Assembly (NCBI GenBank): GCA_002495235.1
Contig: DAEG01000069.1
Span: forward strand, 1 to 7,567
Direction: 5' to 3'
Source of the DNA: Euryarchaeota archaeon UBA287
GTDB lineage: Archaea > Thermoplasmatota > UBA186 > UBA287
DNA length: 7,567 nt
The first letter of the stretch is position 1; each line of letters starts with the position of its first letter. The notes beneath the pieces are model-generated. The model was not told the origin of the DNA and did no database searches. It was given only the letters and a program-made list of their open reading frames with translations. Both the position numbers and the translations under genes were made by a program. Below are positions 1 through 5,955 of the stretch, one piece after another.

Positions 1-530
1 TCATCGCCCGATTTTGCCTTGCAAAGGACGTAGTATGAGATCTCTGTGCCCCTCTCGCATGCGCTGACCCCTCTGGTGTTTGCAACTGCGTAGGCCCTGA
101 CCGAGGTGATCACGCTTGAGAAGGTGTACACAACATCCCTGCCCTTTCCCTTATCCGACATCTCCATACAGGCCTTCGCGTGGTCGTTGTATGAAGCAAC
201 AGTCTCATCCCAGACATCAAACCTACCTCCCTTGGCGGGTTCCGGAAGGTGGAGGAAGTTTTTGTTCTCCGGTATCTTTCTTGTGATCTCCGAGCACCTC
301 TCAGCTGCTCTGTCTATCTGATCCAGAGAGCTCACCGACGCAAAACCCACCCTCTTGCCGAGGACTCCCCTTATGCCCGCGCCTGCCACCTCGCGACTGC
401 TGGAAGAAAGGGTCCCGTTCTCAAGTTTTGCCTCCGTATCGAGCCTCCATGAGACGTAGCACTCCGCTTCGTCAAGCCTCAGCCTCTTCAGGGCTCCTTC
501 CGCTATTGACAGAAGCTCTTCAGGCTCCAT
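1..530 (-). CDS. pmbA: TldE/PmbA-family protease subunit, N-terminal part (3' end outside window)
   Basis: The reading frame opens with ATG at 530 and stays open to the left edge, giving 176 residues; the C-terminal part lies outside. TldE (PmbA) is the non-zinc partner of TldD in a heterodimeric cytoplasmic metalloprotease that degrades or matures small peptides. The visible part matches the family N-terminal domain: an acidic helix at the start (MEPEELLSIAEGALKR), the stretch around residues 37-66 with LENGTL, GAGIRGVLGKRVGFAS, and a later segment around 144-155 (VRAYAVANTRGV) like the family's 'NS.G' strand. The start is well supported. The tldD stop TAG (531-533) directly precedes this ATG, and a GGGGGTGA ribosome site lies inside the end of tldD. 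Translational coupling with tldD is likely, and the pairing itself supports the TldE call. Confidence 0.93.
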   Translation of the reverse strand, partial: MEPEELLSIAEGALKRLRLDEAECYVSWRLDTEAKLENGTLSSSSREVAGAGIRGVLGKRVGFASVSSLDQIDRAAERCSEITRKIPENKNFLHLPEPAKGGRFDVWDETVASYNDHAKACMEMSDKGKGRDVVYTFSSVITSVRAYAVANTRGVSACERGTEISYYVLCKAKSGD

Positions 531-1886
531 CTACTCACCCCCAAAGGTAACGTCGTTTATCAGCAGGTGCGGCCCGCCCATACCCACCAGCAGTGGGAAC
601 TGGCCGTTCTTCCCGCAGGAGCCAGCCTCCATCCGAACTTTCTTTGTTGCTCCCTCGACTCCCTTGAAAAATTCGAGTATGTTGCCCATGAGAGCAGCGC
701 CCTTCAGAGGATACAGGATCTCTCCGTTTTTCACCATGTAGCCGTACATGGTCTTGAACAGGAAGGTCCCGTCACTGCCTGACTCCCCTCCGATAGTGCC
801 AATAGCGCAGATGCCGTTGTCCAGCTCGCGGACGGCTTCATTCTCAGACATGTCACCGGGAGCAAAATAGGTGTTCCGCATCCTGCATATGGGCTCGTGC
901 TTGTACGAGACAGCCCTTGCATTGCCCGTGGCATCTGTGCCCATCTCATGAGCTGTTCTGCGCGAGTGGAGATAGCCGGAGAGCACACCACGGTCCAGCA
1001 TGACAACGCGCTTCGCAGGGGTCCCTTCGTCGTCGTACGGCATGGCTATCGCTCCTGAGCCATCGTCTATTATCGTGGCCGCCTCCGCACCAAGACGCTC
1101 CCCGATCCTCCCTTTGAGCACAGACTCTCCCGCGATGACAGAATCGCACTCGCACATGTGACCGAAAGCCTCGTGCGCAAGCACTCCCGCGAGGCGCGGG
1201 TCTATGAGTGCCCTGAACCTTCCGGCGGGGCATGCCTTTGCCATGAGGATCTCTGAAGCGTGCATGGCTGCCCTCTCCCCGATCTTTTCTGGAGATATAT
1301 CGCCCACGAAGCGCGAGATGTCAAAGGATCCGCCGTGGCTGTCATACCCCTCAGCGAGACCGTTTGAGCCTCTGGATGTGACCCCTGTGAACAGGGAGTT
1401 AGTGAGGAAGTCCCACACGACGTCGCTGCCGTCGCTCGATCTGAAATATCTCCTTCCGTAGGTGTGATTATGGCTGGCCTCCACGCTGCTCGCATCCTTT
1501 CCATGCTCCACAGCAGACTCATACGCTCTCGTCACCAGGGAGATCCTGTCCTCTGTGGTCGCTTCATCGATACACTGCTCTGTCCTTCCCTTCACCGGAT
1601 CGCGTTCATCGACCGAGATGGGTGCAGAGCCGTTAAAACCGTTTGATGCCTGCCGCGCCGCGCGTTCTACAGAGTCTCTGACTCTCTCTCTGCTGAGCCT
1701 TGTTGTGCAGGCATAGCCGGTTCTGCCGCCGAGCAGCACACGCACGCCAATACCTATCCTCACATGGGATTCCACAGATCTAAGGATCCCATTCTCCAGA
1801 ATGATGCTCTCTGTCGTTATGTCCTCAGCCCGCGCTTCGACCGTTCCTTCGCCCAGTGAGACAGCAAAATCGAGCAGGTCGTCCAT
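531..1886 (-). CDS. tldD: TldD zinc metalloprotease subunit
   Basis: This 451-residue protein is close to the usual TldD length (about 450-480). TldD carries the catalytic zinc of the TldD/TldE protease, which in bacteria processes microcin B17 and CcdA and in archaea is thought to act as a general peptidase. The zinc motif HExxxH is visible as HEAFGH at residues 238-243. The conserved C-terminal Cys that completes the zinc site is C424 in GSCGKNGQFPL. The family motif DDEGTPAKR is at about 285-293, and an RIGIGVRVLLGGRTGYA segment is near 43-59. The ATG at 1886 is chosen because a TATA box centred about 26 bases upstream would place transcription start at the ATG itself. tldE follows with no gap. 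The upstream oxidoreductase gene on the same strand ends 60 bases before, but tldD appears to have its own promoter. Confidence 0.97.
   Translation of the reverse strand: MDDLLDFAVSLGEGTVEARAEDITTESIILENGILRSVESHVRIGIGVRVLLGGRTGYACTTRLSRERVRDSVERAARQASNGFNGSAPISVDERDPVKGRTEQCIDEATTEDRISLVTRAYESAVEHGKDASSVEASHNHTYGRRYFRSSDGSDVVWDFLTNSLFTGVTSRGSNGLAEGYDSHGGSFDISRFVGDISPEKIGERAAMHASEILMAKACPAGRFRALIDPRLAGVLAHEAFGHMCECDSVIAGESVLKGRIGERLGAEAATIIDDGSGAIAMPYDDEGTPAKRVVMLDRGVLSGYLHSRRTAHEMGTDATGNARAVSYKHEPICRMRNTYFAPGDMSENEAVRELDNGICAIGTIGGESGSDGTFLFKTMYGYMVKNGEILYPLKGAALMGNILEFFKGVEGATKKVRMEAGSCGKNGQFPLLVGMGGPHLLINDVTFGGE
535..542 (-). promoter_or_regulatory. Shine-Dalgarno site of the tldE/pmbA gene
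   Basis: On the minus strand this reads GGGGGTGA, four bases before the ATG at 530. It matches the archaeal anti-Shine-Dalgarno consensus (AGGAGGTGATC) over GGTGA. It sits within the last codons of tldD, so tldE is translated from the same mRNA. Confidence 0.75.
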
Positions 1887-1908
1887 GGCTGAAACACAAC
1901 TCGCTCTT

Positions 1909-1916
1909 ATTTATAA
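1909..1916 (-). promoter_or_regulatory. TATA box of tldD-tldE
   Basis: The minus strand reads TTATAAAT in an AT-rich patch within otherwise GC-rich sequence. Its centre is about 26 bases before the A of the tldD ATG, the normal archaeal TATA-to-start distance, so a leaderless transcript is predicted. Confidence 0.7.
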
Positions 1917-1946
1917 CTTATTGTTGTGGGCTGCTGATACCGTTTG

Positions 1947-2441
1947 TTACGCCCCTGACGCCGCAAGGCCCAGCTCGAACGCCTTCAGGTTCTCTTCGGC
2001 CTTTGCATGCTTCGCAAGGGCCCTGCGAACGCTGTCTGCACTGACCATACCCTTTTCTCTGACCAGGTAGCCTATGAGGATCATGTTGGCGTACAGCGCG
2101 GAGGACAGCTCTTTTATGGCAATGGACGTGGCATCTATGCCTTTTCCCTCCGCATAGTCTATGAGCGAGGAATCGTACATTAGCTCGGCGCCATCGCTCC
2201 AGTAGCTCTTCAGGGCTCTCTCATCCATGGCCACGATCATGTCAGGATGCTCCACCAGAGGATAGACTATAGGCTCCTCTGAGATTATGACATCGCCTCT
2301 GGTCACGTCACCTCTCACCTGTGCGCTGTAGCTCTGGCTCTGTGCCGCATGCTTTCCCTCTATGTTGGCGGCTTCAGCGAGGATCGTGCTGGCGAGAACG
2401 ACACCCTGTCCCCCGAAGCCTACGAAGCGTATAGAGACCAT
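1947..2441 (-). CDS. 2-oxoacid:ferredoxin oxidoreductase, gamma subunit (KorC/PorG family)
   Basis: This is a 164-residue protein of the pyruvate/2-oxoglutarate ferredoxin oxidoreductase gamma domain. The enzymes oxidatively decarboxylate 2-oxoacids to acyl-CoA with ferredoxin reduction, in the cytoplasm. Family marks are the glycine-rich start (IRFVGFGGQGVVLAS, residues 4-18), the QSYSAQVRGD segment at 36-45 that aligns with the usual SYG..VRGG, and EHPDMIVAMDERAL at 64-77. The Gly-to-Asp change in VRGG is a deviation I noticed. I start at the ATG at 2441 rather than the frame's upstream ATG at 2492. The homologous domain begins at MVSIRF, and an AT-rich TATA-like element lies about 25 bases upstream. 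No alpha, beta or delta subunit is present in the window, so the substrate (2-oxoglutarate, pyruvate, indolepyruvate or other) cannot be told. Confidence 0.9.
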   Translation of the reverse strand: MVSIRFVGFGGQGVVLASTILAEAANIEGKHAAQSQSYSAQVRGDVTRGDVIISEEPIVYPLVEHPDMIVAMDERALKSYWSDGAELMYDSSLIDYAEGKGIDATSIAIKELSSALYANMILIGYLVREKGMVSADSVRRALAKHAKAEENLKAFELGLAASGA

Positions 2442-2460
2442 GCACACAATGGGTTTGCTG

Positions 2461-2476
2461 CTTAAAAAAGTATACC
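2461..2476 (-). promoter_or_regulatory. Probable TATA element of the oxidoreductase gamma gene
   Basis: The minus strand reads GGTATACTTTTTTAAG. The TTTTTTAAG part is centred about 25 bases before the ATG at 2441, fitting a leaderless start there. Which part (GTATAC or TTTTTTAAG) binds TBP is uncertain. Confidence 0.5.
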
Positions 2477-2519
2477 AAACGAACTGCCGCACAAAGTGGA
2501 GGGCAGGCAGTGCAGAAAA

Positions 2520-2527
2520 AGATATAT
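2520..2527 (+). promoter_or_regulatory. TATA box of the YHS-protein gene
   Basis: AGATATAT is preceded by a purine-rich GAAAA stretch resembling a BRE. It is centred about 29 bases before the ATG at 2553, which predicts an mRNA with a leader of only a few bases or none. Confidence 0.6.
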
Positions 2528-2552
2528 GCCGGCTGTTGCTCTATCATAGCAT

Positions 2553-2696
2553 ATGGCGGTAGATCCTGTCTGTGGGATGGAGGTTGATGAGGATGAGGCG
2601 AGGTACGAGAGCGAGTACAAGGGCAGGAGATACTATTTCTGCGCCCCGGGATGCAAGGCTGAGTTTGACAGTGACCCGGAGAGGTACGCGGACTAG
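2553..2696 (+). CDS. Small stand-alone YHS-domain protein (47 aa)
   Basis: An ATG at 2553 opens a 47-codon frame ending at TAG 2694-2696. The product is almost exactly one YHS domain: DPVCGMEV at residues 4-11, an EYKGRRYYFCAPGCKAEF block at 21-38, and DPERY at 41-45. The three cysteines C7, C30 and C34 match the metal-binding cysteines of the family. YHS domains occur at the N-termini of copper and heavy-metal P-type ATPases, in some oxygenases, and as free small proteins. Metal binding is expected from the family, but the metal and partner are not shown here. A TATA box at the right distance supports real expression, and the complete domain makes a chance frame very unlikely. It is divergent from the oxidoreductase gamma gene and convergent with purM, sharing the CTAG at its stop. 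It is short enough that automated callers may miss it. Confidence 0.88.
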   Translation: MAVDPVCGMEVDEDEARYESEYKGRRYYFCAPGCKAEFDSDPERYAD

Positions 2697-3664
2697 AACG
2701 ACAGGCCTCCAACGCGTATTGTGTTCTCTGCGCTCCTGACAGCCTTTCCGATGACCATGGGATTGAAATCCTTCAGGATCCTCATGGTATCCTCAACGTC
2801 GCCCTGAGCGGCGACAACGCAGAAACCGATCCCCATATTGAAGGTCCTGAACATCTCTGCCCTCGATACACCCGTGCTCTCTATCCTCGTGAATATCTCC
2901 GGAATCTCAGGCCAGTGGTCTATCTCGAAGCCAATGCCCTTCTTAAGCCTCTTCAGATTGCGTATCCCGCTTCCGGTCATGTGTGCAAGACCCTTTACCC
3001 TTACCCTTTTGAGCAGTTCAAGGACGGGCTTCACGTATATCCTTGTGGGTATCAGCAGCTCCCTTGCGGTCGCTTCATCGGGGCGCAGGACTTTTCTGGC
3101 AAGTGTGAGCCCATTGGAATGAATGCCGCTGCTCTGCAGACCTATGAGCGCATCGCTCTCATCGATCTTTGAGCCGTCAACTATCCTGTCCTTCTGCACC
3201 GCGCCGAGGCAGGTGCCGGAGAGGTCCAGCCCTCTAACGAGCTCTGGCACTATCGCGGTCTCCCCGCCTATTATGGCTATCCCGGCCTCATCAGCTCCCT
3301 CCCTAAGGCCTGCGCCTATCTCCCTGAGGATCCTCTCGTCCGGCTTGTCCATCGCTATGTAGTCCACCATGGCTATCGGCTCTGCACCGACGCATATGGC
3401 ATCGTTCACGTTCATCGCTATGCAGTCTATCCCTATGCTGCTGTAATCATCAAGCTGCTCCGCCACCATTATCTTGGTTCCTACTCCGTCCGTGCACAGA
3501 GCAAGTGCGACATCACCAAGGTCAATGAGGTTGGCGTACTGCCCTATGTCCAGCAGTACCTTCCTGTTTTTCATGGTCTTGTTCAGCTCTCCTATGAGGC
3601 CTTTCAGAGCTCTGTCCCTCTCGTCGATGTTGACCCCGGCCTTTGCATAGTCCATGCAGCGCAT
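2693..3664 (-). CDS. purM: Phosphoribosylformylglycinamidine cyclo-ligase (AIR synthase)
   Basis: PurM converts formylglycinamidine ribonucleotide and ATP to aminoimidazole ribonucleotide, the fifth step of purine synthesis. The 323-residue protein is near the usual length (about 330-350). Conserved blocks are the N-terminal YAKAGVNI (residues 6-13), CTDGVGTK at 57-64, the MNVNDAICVGAEP segment at 84-96, the IIGGETA loop at 131-137, LIGLQSSGIHSNGLTLAR at 173-190, and LAHMTGSGIRNLKRL at 226-240. These form the PurM/SelD-type ATP and substrate sites. HMTGSG replaces the more common HITGGG. The start could be ATG 3664 or the in-frame ATG at 3655, just before the first conserved block; an in-frame TAA lies a few codons upstream of 3664. 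The shared TATA box predicts a short leader of about 10 bases (18 for 3655) without a ribosome site. The gene is not in a visible pur operon. Confidence 0.96.
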   Translation of the reverse strand: MRCMDYAKAGVNIDERDRALKGLIGELNKTMKNRKVLLDIGQYANLIDLGDVALALCTDGVGTKIMVAEQLDDYSSIGIDCIAMNVNDAICVGAEPIAMVDYIAMDKPDERILREIGAGLREGADEAGIAIIGGETAIVPELVRGLDLSGTCLGAVQKDRIVDGSKIDESDALIGLQSSGIHSNGLTLARKVLRPDEATARELLIPTRIYVKPVLELLKRVRVKGLAHMTGSGIRNLKRLKKGIGFEIDHWPEIPEIFTRIESTGVSRAEMFRTFNMGIGFCVVAAQGDVEDTMRILKDFNPMVIGKAVRSAENTIRVGGLSF

Positions 3665-3696
3665 GCTATTCGTCGTTTAACCATTTTTCTGAAACC

Positions 3697-3705
3697 TTTA
3701 TAATT
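3697..3705. promoter_or_regulatory. Symmetric TATA box, probably shared by divergent purM and the dehydrogenase gene
   Basis: The sequence TTTATAATT contains the perfect palindrome TTATAA at 3698-3703. Its centre is about 26 bases before the ATG at 3726 on the plus strand. On the minus strand a start about 26 bases away would fall near 3674, some 10 bases before the purM ATG. No second convincing TATA element is visible in the 61-base gap, so one element may drive both directions. Confidence 0.6.
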
Positions 3706-3725
3706 GTGTAGCGGGATTTGTGCGG

Positions 3726-4706
3726 ATGAGAGCGATGGTGCTCGAGGAGCAGGGGAGCATAGAGGAAGAGCCTCTGAAGCTCAGGGACATAGAAAGGCCG
3801 GAGCCCCACGGAAAACAGGTCAGGCTCCTGGTCAGTTCCTGTGGGGTGTGCAGAACCGACCTGCACATAGCTGAGGGCGATATGCATGCCAGGAAGATGC
3901 CCGTGGTTCTGGGGCATCAGCCCGTGGGTTACATAGACGCCGTGGGTGATAGAGCAGAGAGATTCTCGCTCGGTGACAGGGTCGGCGCCTTCTGGCTGGC
4001 AAGCGCCTGTGGGGAGTGCAGGTTCTGCAGCGCAGGTCTTGAAAATCTCTGTGATAAAGCAGAGTTCACCGGCTATACAGTGGATGGGGGCTACGAGGAG
4101 TACATGCTGGCTGACGAGGATTTCCTTTTGCCTATACCGCAGAGCTTCTCTGACGAGCATGCCGCGCCGCTTCTCTGCGCGGGCATAATCGGCTACAGGT
4201 CCCTGAAGCTCAGCGGAGCTAAGAGGCGCCTGGGCATATTCGGTTTCGGGAGCTCAGCGCACATAGTGATGCAGCTCGCGAGAGACATGGAGGTCTTTGT
4301 CTTTACTAGGAACGAGGAGCACAGGAAACTCGCAAAAAAGCTCGGCGCCACGTGGGTCGGAGGAACTGACGAAGACGTAAAGGAGAGAATGGACGGTGCT
4401 ATAGTCTTTGCTCCGTCCGGCGCAGTGGTGAAGGACGCCCTGCGCTTCCTTGACAAGGGCGCGACGCTGGCAATAAACGCGGTGCACATGAGCCCTATAC
4501 CGTCCATGGAGTATGACCTCTTATATGACGAGAGAAAGATGACCAGTGTTGCCAATGTGACCCGTGAGGACGCGAAGGAGTTCTTCAGTCTCGCTGAAGG
4601 AATAAGAACAGAGGTGGAGCTCTTCTCTCTGGAGGATCTCAACAGAGCGCTGAAGCTGCTGAAGGACAGCAGGATGAACGGCTCTGCCGTTGTCAGAGTG
4701 CGCTGA
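3726..4706 (+). CDS. Zinc-dependent alcohol dehydrogenase (MDR superfamily, CAD2-like)
   Basis: A 326-residue medium-chain dehydrogenase/reductase, cytoplasmic, expected to interconvert an alcohol and aldehyde with NAD(P)H. The catalytic zinc ligands are C39 (CGVCRTDLH), H64 (GHQPVG) and C151 (LLCAGIIGYR). The structural zinc cysteines are C95, C98, C101 and C109 (CGECRFC...ENLC). The nucleotide-binding loop GIFGFGSSAH is at 170-179, and FVFTRNEEH at 191-199 ends the second Rossmann strand. FTGYTVDGGYEEYM and LCAGIIGYRSLK are typical of the CAD2-like branch. The usual GHE motif is GHQ here, replacing a Glu next to the catalytic zinc. The start is ATG 3726, because the TATA box places transcription start there; a GTG at 3720 and an ATG at 3735 are in frame. 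The substrate is unknown. No pathway neighbours are visible. Confidence 0.95.
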   Translation: MRAMVLEEQGSIEEEPLKLRDIERPEPHGKQVRLLVSSCGVCRTDLHIAEGDMHARKMPVVLGHQPVGYIDAVGDRAERFSLGDRVGAFWLASACGECRFCSAGLENLCDKAEFTGYTVDGGYEEYMLADEDFLLPIPQSFSDEHAAPLLCAGIIGYRSLKLSGAKRRLGIFGFGSSAHIVMQLARDMEVFVFTRNEEHRKLAKKLGATWVGGTDEDVKERMDGAIVFAPSGAVVKDALRFLDKGATLAINAVHMSPIPSMEYDLLYDERKMTSVANVTREDAKEFFSLAEGIRTEVELFSLEDLNRALKLLKDSRMNGSAVVRVR

Positions 4707-4715
4707 TCCCGCAAC

Positions 4716-4731
4716 AGGAAATTTGAAATAT
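4716..4731 (+). promoter_or_regulatory. Possible weak TATA element or ribosome site before the membrane-protein gene
   Basis: AGGAAATTTGAAATAT is an AT-rich island after the dehydrogenase stop. AGGA at 4716-4719 could act as a weak ribosome site for ATG 4730. Alternatively TTTGAAAT is centred about 26 bases before the in-frame ATG at 4751, which would then be a leaderless start. The two readings imply different start codons. Confidence 0.3.
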
Positions 4732-5047
4732 GGACAGAGTCCTTACTGTCATGAACGTCTCCATGGAGAACAGAGAGGTCATAAAGTCATTCATGCTCGC
4801 GGGGCTGATAATCGTCTCACTTGCGGCCGGTATAGCTCTCATATTCATAGGGATATCACGTTTGTGGGGTGCGGTGCTCATCGTTATGGGCGTTGCTGCA
4901 CTCATAGTGTTCCTAAGAACCTATTTCCTCAAAGAAGAGTTCTGGAGCGCTGTGATGGCCTTCCTGCTCATGCTCATAGGGCTTATCATAGGTGGTGCCA
5001 TAGCAGGTCTTATTGTGCTTGTGGCGTTGTTCTTTCCGGTAATATGA
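4730..5047 (+). CDS. Small integral membrane protein of unknown function
   Basis: The 105-residue product has a short hydrophilic N-terminus (residues 1-20) followed by hydrophobic segments at about 21-42 and 45-64. A charged LRTYFLKEEF loop comes next, then a long hydrophobic tail at about 71-104 that could be one long or two short helices. That gives three or four membrane segments. I recognise no motif or family and see no cysteine or histidine metal site. The frame is backed by its ATGA overlap (5044-5047) with dph2 downstream and a gap of only 23 bases after the dehydrogenase gene. The start is uncertain: ATG 4730 (weak AGGA upstream), ATG 4751 (TATA-like element at leaderless distance) or ATG 4763. 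Its position as first gene of an RNA and translation cluster may just mean shared transcription. A function should not be inferred from it. Confidence 0.82.
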   Translation: MDRVLTVMNVSMENREVIKSFMLAGLIIVSLAAGIALIFIGISRLWGAVLIVMGVAALIVFLRTYFLKEEFWSAVMAFLLMLIGLIIGGAIAGLIVLVALFFPVI

Positions 5048-5955
5048 TCACGGACTCGATAGAAGAAAGGATTATCACGGATGTACTCAAAGATACAAAA
5101 GAATACTCCAGGATAGCGATCCAGGCACCCGAAGGTCTGAAGAAGCTGTCTGAGGTCATCGCGCGTGAGCTGGAAAGGAGCGGAAAAGAGGTGCTGATAT
5201 TCGCTGATCCATGCTACGGCGCATGCGATCCTAAGGACGAGGAGGCAAGGGGGCTTGGCGCTGACGTGCTGGTCCATCTGGGGCACGCCGATTTCGGCCT
5301 TGAGAAGTGCATACCGGTGTTGTTCTATCCATACTACTACGAAGTGGACGTGAGTGAGGAGGATGCAGCAAGGATCTCGGATGCGCTCGGCGATAGGGAT
5401 TTCTCAATCTGCTTCTCGGTGAACTTCGATCGCATAGCCCACAGACTGGCCTCTGCTCTTTCGTCAATCGGCAAGAGACCGCGGGAGCTGCAGCGCGTGC
5501 TGGGTTGCAGTTTTCCATCGGTTGACGGCGTGGCGCTTTATGTCGGTGATGGACTTTTCCACCCGCTGGGCGTAGCTGTCAATAATAGCGTGATCGCCTT
5601 CGATCCTTTCACCAGAGAGCTGAACGAGATCAGCGGTGAGGATATGGACAGGAGGAAGAGGGGCAGGCTCCTCGGGGTGCTCAATGCCGAGAGAGTGGGG
5701 ATCCTTGTCAGCACGAAAAAGGGTCAGCAGCACTTTCGGGACGCTTTGGTTATAAAGAGACACCTCGAAAACAGAGGGAAAAAGGCGGAGATACTGGTGA
5801 TGGACAGGATAGAGCGCGACAGCCTCACCGGTTACGGGGTTGACGCCTATGTGAACACGGCCTGCCCACGGATAGCAACGGATGATGATCTGGGCAAGCC
5901 CACCATAAACTACGCAGAGCTGGTGGAACTTGAGAGTGAAGAAGAGAAATCTTGA
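5044..5955 (+). CDS. dph2: Diphthamide synthesis enzyme Dph2 (3-amino-3-carboxypropyl transferase)
   Basis: Archaeal Dph2 is a homodimeric iron-sulfur enzyme that cleaves S-adenosylmethionine to a 3-amino-3-carboxypropyl radical and adds it to a histidine of elongation factor 2, the first step of diphthamide. The 303-residue protein has the three cluster-binding cysteines in their family contexts: C61 in CYGACD, C155 in VLGCSF and C274 in NTACPRIA. These correspond to C59, C163 and C287 of the Pyrococcus horikoshii enzyme. Other marks are IQAPEGLK (26-33), LVHLGHADFG (76-85), GDGLFHPLGVAV (168-179), FDPFTRE (186-192) and ILVSTKKGQ (220-228). It is somewhat shorter than the Pyrococcus protein, mainly in the C-terminal tail. 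ATG 5044 is chosen for its ATGA overlap with the preceding gene; the frame stays open far upstream but without family sequence. The next gene overlaps its end by 20 bases. Confidence 0.96.
   Translation: MITDSIEERIITDVLKDTKEYSRIAIQAPEGLKKLSEVIARELERSGKEVLIFADPCYGACDPKDEEARGLGADVLVHLGHADFGLEKCIPVLFYPYYYEVDVSEEDAARISDALGDRDFSICFSVNFDRIAHRLASALSSIGKRPRELQRVLGCSFPSVDGVALYVGDGLFHPLGVAVNNSVIAFDPFTRELNEISGEDMDRRKRGRLLGVLNAERVGILVSTKKGQQHFRDALVIKRHLENRGKKAEILVMDRIERDSLTGYGVDAYVNTACPRIATDDDLGKPTINYAELVELESEEEKS

Noticed and set aside
106..452. Two plus-strand open frames at the left end
   Set aside because: The minus strand here codes continuously for the N-terminal half of TldE/PmbA, with family motifs, so these are shadows.
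1887..1946. Possible terminator between the gamma-subunit gene and tldD
   Set aside because: There is no run of T residues or stable hairpin on the minus strand; the AT-rich patch is better explained as the tldD TATA box.
2442..2492. N-terminal extension of the oxidoreductase gamma subunit from the ATG at 2492
   Set aside because: The extension overlaps the TATA-like element, has no similarity to the family start, and the domain begins right at the ATG at 2441.
3666..4160. Long minus-strand open frame opposite the dehydrogenase gene (164 codons)
   Set aside because: It lies antisense to a clear zinc dehydrogenase, has no recognisable domain, and is explained by codon bias in the real gene.
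4193..4714. Serine-rich minus-strand open frame of 173 codons
   Set aside because: It is antisense to the dehydrogenase Rossmann domain and shows the Ser/Leu-rich composition typical of reversed coding sequence.
4690..5043. In-frame 118-codon extension upstream of dph2, suggesting a longer Dph2 fusion
   Set aside because: The extension is out of frame with the membrane protein that occupies the same bases, is rich in Cys, His and Arg without family similarity, and ATG 5044 with an ATGA overlap is a natural start.
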